DNA from: Planctomycetota bacterium
GTDB lineage: Bacteria; Planctomycetota; Phycisphaerae; WQYP01
DNA length: 64,000 bases
Direction of reading: 5' to 3'
Assembly (NCBI GenBank): GCA_021790385.1
Contig: JAJYDW010000001.1
Location: 93,651-157,650, forward strand
Shown: positions 54,146 through 62,214 of the stretch, one piece after another
Position numbering within the stretch: position 1 is the stretch's first letter
Layout of the letters: each line of letters begins with the position of its first letter
Position numbers and translations under genes: made by a program
The notes under the pieces: generated by a model
Told to the model about the DNA's origin: nothing
Seen by the model: only the letters and a program-made list of their open reading frames with translations
Databases searched by the model: none

Positions 54146-55222
54146 CTAAGTGCCAGATGATGGGAGACGACTGGGGGGATTGCGGGGATGTGCGGGCCTG
54201 CGGCCAGTCTGGCGGCGGGCGATTTTGGACGGCAATGTTGCAACCGGGTGTTGCGTGCGGCTTGCCTGGGCATCCGGCAGCGCTGGTGCAGCACGTAGCG
54301 GATGGGCGGCACGGGCTGTGATCATCTGTCTGCGGATATCCGCCGGCAGCGGAGAGAGAAATTCCATCTCTCGGCCGGTGCGTGGATGCCGGAATATAAG
54401 ATGCCCGGCGTGCAGGGCCAGCCGTGCGGTTACACCGGGAGGAATTGGATATTGATCGTGGCCGTAAATGGGATCCCCCACCACGGGATGACCGGCAGCG
54501 CTAAACTGAACGCGGATCTGATGTTTGCGGCCGGTAAAAAGTCGACATTCCACCTGACTTATAGGCTGCATCGGTGTAGCGGCGCTGATGAGTCGATAAT
54601 CCAGAATGGCCGGTTGACCGCGATCTGCCGGGCAGGGCCGGACGATGCGATCGGGGCCTTCAATCAGGTTGCCGGTAAGGCGGCCCTGGGCAGGTTTCGG
54701 CAAGCCATGAACCAATACGTGATATTCCCGGGTGATAGAATGATCGCGGAATTGAGCCTTGAGGTGGTGGAGCGCCTTGATGCCGCGCGCAAATACCAGC
54801 AGACCCGAGGCGTGCTGATCCAGACGATGCACCAGAAAAATTTTGTTTTTCCCATTATGGCGGGACACATGGCTATTGAGGATGGCCAGGACGGTAGGCC
54901 GCGTTTCCCGGTCGTGGGTTGCGGTCAGCAGGCCGGGAGGCTTATCCACAACAATGACATCGGCATCCTGATGGATGATTTTCAGGCCTTCGGGGAGTTG
55001 GGTTGGGCGCACGCGGGCATCAGCGATCGTTACGCGATCGGTGGCCAGGACCGGTTGCTTGAGGGATCGGGCAGGCTGGTCGTTGAGCAAAACTCGCCCC
55101 TGGGAGAAAAAGTGGCGCAGGGTGGTGCGGTGGGCATTGGGGTGGCAGGCCACCAGAGCGTCCATAACGGTGGTACCTCCGGCAGGTGGACCGGCAACAC
55201 TGGTTTTGTTTATTTTATTCAT
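54146..55222 (-). CDS. RluA-family pseudouridine synthase
   Basis: 358 residues. S4 RNA-binding domain about 17-75 (TLRHFFSQGRVLLNDQPA), then the RluA catalytic core: HRLDQHASGLLVFA with catalytic Asp135 (usual HRLDxxTSG; here HASG), LTGNLIEG and GRKHQIRVQFSAAGHPVVGDPIYG. Converts uridine to pseudouridine in rRNA or tRNA. The last 45 residues are an Arg/Pro-rich tail not found in the family and may be unstructured. There is no ribosome binding site before the ATG; the region is AT-rich. It starts 34 bases after parB ends. Confidence 0.9.
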   Translation of the reverse strand: MNKINKTSVAGPPAGGTTVMDALVACHPNAHRTTLRHFFSQGRVLLNDQPARSLKQPVLATDRVTIADARVRPTQLPEGLKIIHQDADVIVVDKPPGLLTATHDRETRPTVLAILNSHVSRHNGKNKIFLVHRLDQHASGLLVFARGIKALHHLKAQFRDHSITREYHVLVHGLPKPAQGRLTGNLIEGPDRIVRPCPADRGQPAILDYRLISAATPMQPISQVECRLFTGRKHQIRVQFSAAGHPVVGDPIYGHDQYPIPPGVTARLALHAGHLIFRHPRTGREMEFLSPLPADIRRQMITARAAHPLRAAPALPDAQASRTQHPVATLPSKIARRQTGRRPAHPRNPPSRLPSSGT

Positions 55223-55262
55223 AAATATACATATATCGTTTTATATATATTATTTGTCAGGT
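55213..55262. other. AT-rich tract between parB and the pseudouridine synthase
   Basis: About 50 bases made almost only of A and T (TATATATATTATTTGTC and similar), a sharp contrast with the GC-rich genes. Likely promoter for the pseudouridine synthase, or a DNA-unwinding or binding site. Confidence 0.4.
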
Positions 55263-56204
55263 GATCTTACCGACGATCCGGTCAAATTCATCCAGGTTAA
55301 AGTATTGGATGACAATTTTGCCGGCCCCCTTGCGGCGTGCGGGAAAGATGCGCAGTTTCGTGCCCAGTTTTCGCGATAACTCTTGTTCCATTTCAACGAT
55401 ATGGGCGCTTTTCACGGTGCGGTCATGGGCCGCAACGGAGATGGATCCAATGACATCCGCCGGTGGTTCCAGAACCAGATCTTCAAGTTTTCGAACACTT
55501 AAGCCCTGCTCCACGATGGTTTTGGCCAATGAATTTTGACGCGCAGGATCATCGATACCCGCTAGAATTTTGGCATGACCAAATGAAATCTGTCCCGTGG
55601 CCACGAAAGTTTGGACGTCATTTTGTAAGTCCAAAAGACGCAGGTAGTTGGAAAGATTGGTACGTTCTTCACCCAGTCGCTGGGCCGCCTGGGCGTGCGT
55701 CAGGTGAAAGCGTTCCACATATGTTTTGTAGGCTTTGGCCCGTTCAAGAGGATTGAGATCTTGCCGCTGGATATTTTCGATAATGGCCCATTCGGCCTGA
55801 GTTTCCTCGGTGGTATCGGACCTTACAATGGCCGGTATGGTGGTAAGGCCCGCGGCCCTTGCGGCCGCGGTGCGGCGGTGCCCCGCCACCAATTGGTACC
55901 GATTAGCGACAGGACGTAACAGTACCGGCTGAAGAATTCCACTGACTTTGATGGATGCGGTCAATTCGGCAAGAGCCGTCGAATCGATGTTTTCCCGCGG
56001 CTGGTGCGGATTATCATCAATAAGTTCGAGCAGTATTTGTGCCGGTCCGTCATGGAAGGTGCCATCGGCGGATGGATGCTGGGAACCTGGCCCGGCGGTT
56101 ACACTTGAGGTGGATAAATTTTCTGTAGGTTTGGAAACACGTGCAGATCCAGAGTTCATGAGGGCGGACAATCCGCGACCGAGCCGTGGTTTTGGGTTGG
56201 ACAT
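55257..56204 (-). CDS. parB: Chromosome partitioning protein ParB
   Basis: 315 residues. N-terminal ParA-stimulating motif (RLGRGLSALM), a linker, the CTP-binding ParB domain with GHRR at 108-111 and ENIQRQDLNP at 143-152, the helix-turn-helix around 165-195 (LTHAQAAQRLGEERTNLSNYLRLL) and a C-terminal dimerisation region. It binds parS, spreads and helps load SMC and separate origins. Two parS-like palindromes lie just upstream in the 5' region, so it probably also acts there. No parA is adjacent. Confidence 0.95.
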   Translation of the reverse strand: MSNPKPRLGRGLSALMNSGSARVSKPTENLSTSSVTAGPGSQHPSADGTFHDGPAQILLELIDDNPHQPRENIDSTALAELTASIKVSGILQPVLLRPVANRYQLVAGHRRTAAARAAGLTTIPAIVRSDTTEETQAEWAIIENIQRQDLNPLERAKAYKTYVERFHLTHAQAAQRLGEERTNLSNYLRLLDLQNDVQTFVATGQISFGHAKILAGIDDPARQNSLAKTIVEQGLSVRKLEDLVLEPPADVIGSISVAAHDRTVKSAHIVEMEQELSRKLGTKLRIFPARRKGAGKIVIQYFNLDEFDRIVGKIT

Positions 56205-56229
56205 AACATATCTTCCTTGTTAATGAACA

Positions 56230-56245
56230 TGTTCCACGTGGAACA
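56230..56245. promoter_or_regulatory. parS site 1
   Basis: TGTTCCACGTGGAACA, a perfect 16-bp palindrome (extended by A...T to 18 bp) differing from the widespread TGTTTCACGTGAAACA by one symmetric change. 26 bases before the parB start. Confidence 0.9.
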
Positions 56246-56455
56246 TTTGTAACCGGTCAAAATGGGACTGTCAAGGCGTTGCATGCGCATCCGTCTGCTG
56301 CATCGGGCCAGGAGGTGGCAGTTGAGTGGCTGCTGGTTTAGAAGATGCGCAACCACCTGCTTGGCGCAATCGTTGCTTGTGTCGCCCACTTCCTAGTACT
56401 TTGCAACCACCTGATCTTGGGGATGACCACCACGTTTCCATCGGCGACAAGGGAA

Positions 56456-56471
56456 TGTTCCACGTGGAACA
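56456..56471. promoter_or_regulatory. parS site 2
   Basis: A second identical TGTTCCACGTGGAACA, 226 bases from the first. Confidence 0.9.
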
Positions 56472-56530
56472 GGACCACGACCCAGCATATTTTACGTCCG
56501 ATAGTTTGTGAACCGCGGATTAGTTTTGGG

Positions 56531-56563
56531 GACTGTCCGCAAATAACCTGCACCATCCGGCTG
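56531..56563. repeat. Dispersed repeat D, copy 3
   Basis: GTCCGCAAATAACCTGCACC followed by ATCCGGCTG, matching 401-430 and 13997-14030. Confidence 0.6.
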
Positions 56564-56639
56564 TTCCTATTGGTAGCCGGGCAAAACAAAGCACGCGAAA
56601 ATGGTACAGGGGAACAGGATGTGCGGGCCGAGGCCCGCA

Positions 56640-56668
56640 GACGAGAGTAGAGAGTCGGGAGTCGGGAG
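56640..56668. repeat. Dispersed repeat F, copy 2
   Basis: GACGAGAGTAGAGAGTCGGG followed by AGTCGGGAG, similar to 9141-9169. Confidence 0.45.
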
Positions 56669-56763
56669 TTTTTTAACAAGTAGAAATGACACAAGGGAAT
56701 TGATAGCGGATAGCGGACAGCGGTTGGTGTGATGGCGGGGTTGGAAGGGCACAGCCGGCTGTT

Positions 56764-56802
56764 GCATCGTTAAATATGAATTTATCTCTGCGCGGCCCTT
56801 TA
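56764..56802. repeat. Repeat C, copy 2, abutting a stop codon
   Basis: ATATGAATTTATCTCTGCGC followed by GGCCCTTTA, with the TTA being the complement of the GNAT gene stop. Matches 14124-14162 in sequence and placement. Confidence 0.65.
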
Positions 56803-57792
56803 AGAATTGGTGATCCACACCCGAACCAATCGCCCCGTGATGTTCCAGCCCGCAGACTGATAAATGCGCAAGGCGGATTCATTATGAACATCCACCTGCA
56901 ATACAGGTGTTTTTTTGTCCATGCGGATTCGGCACGCCAGGTCACTGACCAATTCACGTCCAAACCCGTGCCGCCGAAATTCCGGAAATGTATACACCCC
57001 GCCAATTTCTACCATGTTAGCCAATTCCAAGTCGAATTTGGCTATGGCTACAATCTGATTATCATGCTCACAAACATACACCTTGCCGCTTTCGATCCAT
57101 GCGACTACATCGGCGTCGAAGAGTATCCCACGTTCTTCTTTGTACATTTTTCGCCAGCGGTTCAGCATCTGCTCATCCCCATCTCGCGCCTTGCGAACTC
57201 GGGAGGATAGTGTCGCAGCGGTGGTCGGTTCCAGTTGCATCATCACATTGGTTACCATCTTGGCAGGGGCCTTGCGGTGTGCGGCCCCCAAAAGTGCCGG
57301 AAGCATGGCTTGCACACTTTGCTCTTCGCCCGTGATGAATTGCAGCGCGGCGGATTCTCCATTGGAGGGCATTGGTTTATCCGGCGTTTCCGTTGGAAGT
57401 GCGGCTGGCAACGGTGGCGAATTGCGAACGGACTCTGGCTGCCATTGGTTGATGTAGTTGGCCAGCAGATCGGAAGTAACATGGTCTGAAGCAAAGACAT
57501 CCGCACGTTTGGCTTTGGGGACAAATAACATAGCTCCAGACGCCGATAGAATTTGTGGCCCGTCCGGCATCGGCGGCGAATTTTCCAGGGCTTGGTCGGG
57601 CGGCTTCCACACGATCACCAAATGCAGATCGCCACGTGCCAGCGGCGGCGTTTGCCCCAGGCGATCCCAGAAATGAGCGATCATATCCATCACGCCGCCG
57701 CCCCGGCGACGTAAAAAATCCGCCGCCAAGCCGGCTTTGTCCACGCCAATTCGGGCGCATCGGAGGGGGGTATTCACCAGCAACTTGTTCAA
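56800..57792 (-). CDS. GNAT-family acetyltransferase with extra N-terminal domain
   Basis: 330 residues with a TTG start and GGAG 10 bases before it. The C-terminal half is a GNAT fold: VYVCEHDNQIVAIAKFDLEL, VEIGGVYTFPEFRRHGFGRELV (the acetyl-CoA-binding motif A with RRHGFG) and VDVHNESALRIYQSAGW. The N-terminal 170 residues have a separate, unassigned domain (LARGDLHLVIVWKPPDQAL) and a linker rich in Pro. Acyl acceptor unknown. Upstream of parB in the same direction but separated by 595 bases. Confidence 0.8.
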   Translation of the reverse strand: MNKLLVNTPLRCARIGVDKAGLAADFLRRRGGGVMDMIAHFWDRLGQTPPLARGDLHLVIVWKPPDQALENSPPMPDGPQILSASGAMLFVPKAKRADVFASDHVTSDLLANYINQWQPESVRNSPPLPAALPTETPDKPMPSNGESAALQFITGEEQSVQAMLPALLGAAHRKAPAKMVTNVMMQLEPTTAATLSSRVRKARDGDEQMLNRWRKMYKEERGILFDADVVAWIESGKVYVCEHDNQIVAIAKFDLELANMVEIGGVYTFPEFRRHGFGRELVSDLACRIRMDKKTPVLQVDVHNESALRIYQSAGWNITGRLVRVWITNS

Positions 57793-58184
57793 GGTGATGG
57801 TTCTCCGTGTAGGCGGCTTGCGGCCACAGCCAGGCTGAGCTGCAGCGTAGTACGTATACTATTTTCTTTGATATTTTTATATATACATTTCATATATTTT
57901 TATATGATTTCCGCACCGGCCGTCTTTAAGCCCCCGGCCTATTTTACCAATCCTGCCGGAGTGTAAAAGCCACCGGCATCAATTGGGAGCGGCTTGCAAA
58001 AAATGACCCTCATATTCCATGTTCCCTGGGCCGCAGCCATAACGGTACCGCTCCCCGGAATTGCTCTGCCCAATGTTTACCTTCAGCATACCGCAAACCA
58101 ATTTGGGTTGGGTTGGTCCATGTATACCGCGCGCCACGCGATTTCAGATGCTGGAGCAAAGGGGCCGCGTAATAAATAACTTCG

Positions 58185-58228
58185 CACTTTCCGGCTGGGT
58201 CTTTTGGCCGCGGGGCCGAGGGCTGCGA
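58185..58228. repeat. Dispersed repeat E, copy 2
   Basis: GCACTTTCCGGCTGGGTCTT followed by TTGGCCGCGGGGCCGAGGGCTGCG, similar to 9091-9135. Confidence 0.6.
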
Positions 58229-58256
58229 TCAGCTTTCAGCGGTCAGCGGGACCGCG
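58222..58256. repeat. Dispersed repeat B, copy 5
   Basis: GATCAGCTTTCAGCGGTCAG followed by CGGG; joined directly to repeat E, as in the 9.1-9.25 kb region. Confidence 0.55.
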
Positions 58257-58417
58257 GGGTTGGTGGAGCGGTAGCACAGTGCGCCCGGCCAATCTCGATG
58301 GCTTGATTCTTGCCACGGAGTTCTGTCCCGGCCGCGCCGGGATATTGCGGCATCCATCTCTCCAATGGCCGGGCTGGCGGGGGCGTGGAAGCTTTCAGCG
58401 GTGGTCTGGTGCCGAAG

Positions 58418-60661
58418 TTAGTGCAGCACCAGATAGAGCGTATCGGGCGGCAAATTCACTTGCATGTTATTACCGTGACGGTGCAGCGGCACGGTGGCGA
58501 CGGCATAGCCGTCCGGATTCAAAAGCGTGGCCGTGTGAATGTCCGCGTTGTTAAGGTTGATAACAGCCTTGATGTTATGCACCTGCCAGGGATCCCGGCC
58601 GGTGGAAATAACGTGATGCCCGCGCAGCCGCTTTCCATGCACAGTCAACGTGGTTGACGCAGTTTTCCAACCGGTGGGCCGGGCAATGGTACCCACCTGC
58701 ACCAGAATTTTGCGGCTGGTCTGCAGCGGCAGGCCATCCATGGAAACCAGCAAAATGGAAGCGTACGTATTGCGGCAGGTGATGCGCAGTCCGGGCAGGT
58801 TAAAAACCCTCTGGCGGTTCAGAAAGCCCACCACGCCTCTGGCCCGGCGGGTGTTGAGCGTGCAGATTCCCAGATGATAATTGAGCTTGATCTGGCGGGT
58901 ATCGCTGGAAACGGTGCCGGATCGCGGATGGATATAGGCGGCAAGGTTGCGCACAAAATTGCGGCCTGGCTGCCGGTGGTAGCTCGCCAGCACCGGTCCG
59001 ACGAGAAAGGCCAGCGGGCTTACGGCTGTTTTGGCACCCAGGCCAATTGCGGTTACGCCGCGATCGCGGTTAGGATCATAACTGGCCCCTTCGGCGATGA
59101 TGGGTACACGGCGATTCCACAGACCCTGGAGGGTGCGGCGTTCGATGACGGCGGGCTGGCCGTGGCGTATGTAGCCGTGCCGGTACATCAAGGCGGCCGC
59201 TGGAAACTGGCCCAATTGCTGCGGGGTGCCAATTTGCCATTTGGCCATGGGCGGTTGCCACACACTATGGGGCAGGTGCTTGAACGGCTGTTGCCATTGG
59301 TTGCTGATGGCAAACCAGTAATAGCCGGCCACGCCGGAGAGCGAACTGTACGCGGCCACCAGAAAAGGCCCCTCCGCCTGATATTTATCCGGGGCCACCC
59401 ATTGGCCTTCGGTAACGAGCATCGGATAGCCAATCACCTGTTTGAGGCTTACGGGAATGGATTGCGGATGAAGCAGGCAGGAAAAGTTGGTGTACGTATC
59501 GCCGGGCTGAATGGCCCATCCGTTATTGCGGCCGATATGAATACCGGTGGTATAACGGTTGACGGCCATTACCTGGCCCGGAGTGTATGTCCAGCGTTCC
59601 ACATCATTAAGCAGCAGGGGATCAACCGTTTTCCAGTTACCGGCGTCAATGAGCTGCCGGGCACCGAGATTGCGGTGGATAAAACGGACCATTTTTTTGT
59701 TGAAGTGGTACATGACGCGGGCAACAAAATGCAATTGATCCGCCAGCCGCAGGGCCATTCCACCGGTCTGGTGCTGCGTCCAAAACCAGTTGCCGAACAT
59801 CCCCGCGATTCCGCGGGCAAAATCATCACCGGGGGCATGAACGCCTTTCCAGGCGGCCAGGGCGTTGGGGAGCGAACCATATTTTTTGATCAGCCATTGT
59901 GCGTAGAGGCGTTCAATTTCCAGGCGCTGGGCGGTTTCGTGGCCATGGACATCGACTATGGACTGCATATTCCAGAACAGCATGGAATCTTCATTTTGCA
60001 GGGAAACAATGGCCACGGCCGGGTCTTTGCCCAGGGGGATGTGGGTATATGGATTGGGACGGGTAAGCAAGGCCCGCAGCCAGGCCCGGTAGCCGCGCTG
60101 CATGGTGGGATCCCAAAACAGCAGAGATGCGGCCGAGGCCGGATTTCCCGGTACGTGCCATGATCGCTGGATGTGTACGGCCACGGCCCAATACGGCGAA
60201 ATGGTAGAGTAGATGCCCTGCTGCTTCATGGCGGCCACCTGTTTCCACAAAGCCTGAAGTGCTGCCTGGTTAACATCTGTAATGCGCGAGCCGGGATTGG
60301 TGGGTGCCAGGGTGCAATGGAACCGCGCCATATTCACACCGTAATGGGCGAGAAACCGGGCGGCGCGCTGCGTGGCGACAAACCCCTTGAGATTTCCGGC
60401 AAAACTGCCCACCGCCCAGAACCGTATCGGCCGGCCATCGCCACGTACAAAACCGCGGCCATCGGGTGCAACCCGGATAAAGCCATGCGCGCCGGCTACT
60501 TTTTCATTCAGGCTGCGCAGGTTCAGCAGGGGCGTGGTGCCGGCGCTGTTTTGATGCGGCATAAATGGCCAGGTTGAGGCGGCAACGGCATGGCCTGCAC
60601 AGGCCAGAATTGCCGTTACCAATTTCAATGTAAAGATGTTCGACTTGGTGGGGCATAGCAT
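58418..60661 (-). CDS. Exported glycoside-hydrolase-like protein (clan-A-like)
   Basis: 747 residues from the ATG at 60661 (GGAG 6 bases before); the ORF track adds 84 unlikely residues. Signal peptide (about 1-28, LVTAILACAGHAVA). A TIM-barrel-like region about 85-420 has VAIVSLQNEDSMLFW with an NE pair (Glu224), and GYPMLVTEGQWVAP with Glu418, the positions expected of acid/base and nucleophile in clan GH-A. The C-terminal 300 residues are beta-rich and fit accessory domains. Possibly a cell-wall-polysaccharide enzyme; substrate unknown. The layout does not let me name a GH family. Confidence 0.7.
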   Translation of the reverse strand: MLCPTKSNIFTLKLVTAILACAGHAVAASTWPFMPHQNSAGTTPLLNLRSLNEKVAGAHGFIRVAPDGRGFVRGDGRPIRFWAVGSFAGNLKGFVATQRAARFLAHYGVNMARFHCTLAPTNPGSRITDVNQAALQALWKQVAAMKQQGIYSTISPYWAVAVHIQRSWHVPGNPASAASLLFWDPTMQRGYRAWLRALLTRPNPYTHIPLGKDPAVAIVSLQNEDSMLFWNMQSIVDVHGHETAQRLEIERLYAQWLIKKYGSLPNALAAWKGVHAPGDDFARGIAGMFGNWFWTQHQTGGMALRLADQLHFVARVMYHFNKKMVRFIHRNLGARQLIDAGNWKTVDPLLLNDVERWTYTPGQVMAVNRYTTGIHIGRNNGWAIQPGDTYTNFSCLLHPQSIPVSLKQVIGYPMLVTEGQWVAPDKYQAEGPFLVAAYSSLSGVAGYYWFAISNQWQQPFKHLPHSVWQPPMAKWQIGTPQQLGQFPAAALMYRHGYIRHGQPAVIERRTLQGLWNRRVPIIAEGASYDPNRDRGVTAIGLGAKTAVSPLAFLVGPVLASYHRQPGRNFVRNLAAYIHPRSGTVSSDTRQIKLNYHLGICTLNTRRARGVVGFLNRQRVFNLPGLRITCRNTYASILLVSMDGLPLQTSRKILVQVGTIARPTGWKTASTTLTVHGKRLRGHHVISTGRDPWQVHNIKAVINLNNADIHTATLLNPDGYAVATVPLHRHGNNMQVNLPPDTLYLVLH

Positions 60662-60783
60662 AAAAATCTCCGCGCAAAGCCAAACTCTGTTATGACCAGT
60701 ATAATCATCCGGCGGTTTTTGACGCGGGCCACGCAGGTCTTTGGGCCGCGGCGAAAACTCGGTTTTTTTTGCAAGGCGAACAC

Positions 60784-61239
60784 ATGACCACATCAAATTC
60801 AGGTCATGGTGAATCTGGCGGCGGCTTTTCATTGGCTCGGTGCATTGTTTTGCTGCTGGCCGGGGCTTTTTTGCTGTTAATGCTGGATATCCGCGAGGAA
60901 CATCTGGAGCCAATCAAGCATGGTTTTGTGTTTCCGTGGATTCCCATTGTGTATTCCGGCATCATGCTGATCTGCTGCCTGGTGACATTTATCCGCTGGC
61001 ACAGGCCGATACGACATCTGTTGATGGCGATGTTTGTGCTGGGCATCGGTGTGGGATTGCTGGGCTTCTGGTTTCACACCCATGGCCATCCCTTGCAGGC
61101 CATAACGTTTGCCATGCAGGCCTGGCGGTCCATACCGCTGCCGCACCATGGCCAGCCGCCGACATTGGCACCCTTGTCTTTTGTAGGGCTGGGGTTGATC
61201 GGTGCTATAAGCTGCAGTGACTGGGCGCAAAAGCATTAA
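60784..61239 (+). CDS. Small integral membrane protein
   Basis: 151 residues from the ATG at 60784 (AAGG about 8 bases before). Four hydrophobic segments: about 16-34, 46-65, 73-95 and 130-145. His-rich loops (HHGQPP, HTHGHP). No known motif. On the plus strand, divergent from the glycosidase gene and convergent with the dehydrogenase gene, whose stop it overlaps by 4 bases. Confidence 0.65.
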   Translation: MTTSNSGHGESGGGFSLARCIVLLLAGAFLLLMLDIREEHLEPIKHGFVFPWIPIVYSGIMLICCLVTFIRWHRPIRHLLMAMFVLGIGVGLLGFWFHTHGHPLQAITFAMQAWRSIPLPHHGQPPTLAPLSFVGLGLIGAISCSDWAQKH

Positions 61240-62159
61240 GGGCGACGCAGATATTCGATGACATCGCGGGCCACCCAACTCATGGCATCCATGGCTCCTT
61301 GGGTGCGGGCCGCCAGATGCGGAGCTAAAATCAGGTTGGGTATTCCCCATAGCGGATAATCGGGCCCGGGCGGTTCAGGATCATGCACATCCAGCGCCGC
61401 TCCGGCGAGCTTTCCAGCCCGCAATACATCGGCCAGAGCCGCAGCATCCACCACTTCGCCCCGGCTGGTATTGATTAAAAAGGCCGTCGGTTTAACTAAC
61501 GCCAGCGTGTCGGCATTGATTAAATGCCGGTTGCCAGGTTGGTGGCTTACGTGAATGGTAAGAATATCCGCCTGGCGATAAAGCTCTTCCTTGGGCACAC
61601 TTTGGGCGGGAAAGGTAATATGCCCGGCAACATCCAGCAAATCGTTATACAAAACCTTCAGGCCAAACGCGTGGGCCACCCGGCCTACGGCCGTGCCGAT
61701 ACGGCCCATGCCCAAAATGCTCATGGTGCCGCCATGAATTTCCAGACCGCGAATGGTTTTGCGATACCGGTGAAATGCCTCGGGCGATACGGGAGAAGGT
61801 AAATGAACCAGCGGCCGGCCCAGATGAAAAATGAGGTTGAAAACATATTCCACCACGGCGTGGGTATTGGCGGCGGGGGTGGAAATAACGGCTATGCCTC
61901 GGGCTTTACACGCCTGCTGATCGATATTTTCCAGGCCTACTCCAGCCCGCCCAACCACCCGCAGCCGCGGAGCCTGCGCCAGCAGCGCGGCATTCACCTG
62001 TGTGTAGGTACGCACGATCAGGCCATCGGCGGTGGCCAGATGTTTTTGCAGGGCTGCGGCATCGCGAGCAGAACACTCTACTACGCGAGCCTGGCTTTGC
62101 AGCCAGCGCAGCGGCTGGTCCTCCAGACCTTCCGTAATTACAACCGTCAATGGGTTCAT
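61236..62159 (-). CDS. D-isomer 2-hydroxyacid dehydrogenase, phosphoglycerate-dehydrogenase-like
   Basis: 307 residues, without the C-terminal ACT domain of long SerA. VVGRAGVGLENID is the catalytic-domain part, TMSILGMGRIGTAVGRVAHAFG the NAD-binding GxGxxG, and LINTSRGEVVD, DVHDPEPPG and LAPHLAA give Arg, Glu and His. Reaction: oxidation of 3-phosphoglycerate or a related 2-hydroxyacid. The short type without regulatory domain occurs in glyoxylate/hydroxypyruvate reductases too, so the substrate is not certain. Confidence 0.85.
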   Translation of the reverse strand: MNPLTVVITEGLEDQPLRWLQSQARVVECSARDAAALQKHLATADGLIVRTYTQVNAALLAQAPRLRVVGRAGVGLENIDQQACKARGIAVISTPAANTHAVVEYVFNLIFHLGRPLVHLPSPVSPEAFHRYRKTIRGLEIHGGTMSILGMGRIGTAVGRVAHAFGLKVLYNDLLDVAGHITFPAQSVPKEELYRQADILTIHVSHQPGNRHLINADTLALVKPTAFLINTSRGEVVDAAALADVLRAGKLAGAALDVHDPEPPGPDYPLWGIPNLILAPHLAARTQGAMDAMSWVARDVIEYLRRP

Positions 62160-62214
62160 ATAAAACCTTATAGAAAAAAACGTGGGGATATTTCAGCCGT
62201 AGCTTGGGCGTTTT

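Larger units (their letters stand above)
56205..56799. other. Gene-free region with parS sites and repeats
   Basis: 595 bases between the GNAT gene stop and the parB start. Contains two perfect parS-like palindromes, repeat D (56531-56563), repeat F (56640-56668), a short run of repeat B-like units (56701-56722) and repeat C against the GNAT stop. It is the parB 5' region and, with the parS, probably close to the replication origin. Confidence 0.7.
57793..58417. other. Gene-free region with AT-rich tract and repeats
   Basis: 625 bases. A strongly AT-rich stretch at about 57855-57912 (ATTTTTATATATACATTTC), then repeat E (58185-58228) overlapping repeat B (58222-58256). The small plus-strand ORFs have no domains. 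Region lies between the glycosidase stop and the GNAT start, both on the minus strand, so it must hold the GNAT gene promoter. Confidence 0.55.

Noticed and set aside
54942-54950. DnaA-box sequence TTATCCACA
   Set aside because: A single copy inside the pseudouridine synthase gene; no cluster of boxes, so no evidence for oriC here.
54302-55264. Plus-strand ORF of 320 residues
   Set aside because: Lies wholly antisense to the pseudouridine synthase, a clear RluA family member; long because of GC-rich codon use.
58874-60163. Plus-strand ORF of 429 residues
   Set aside because: Antisense shadow of the exported glycosidase.
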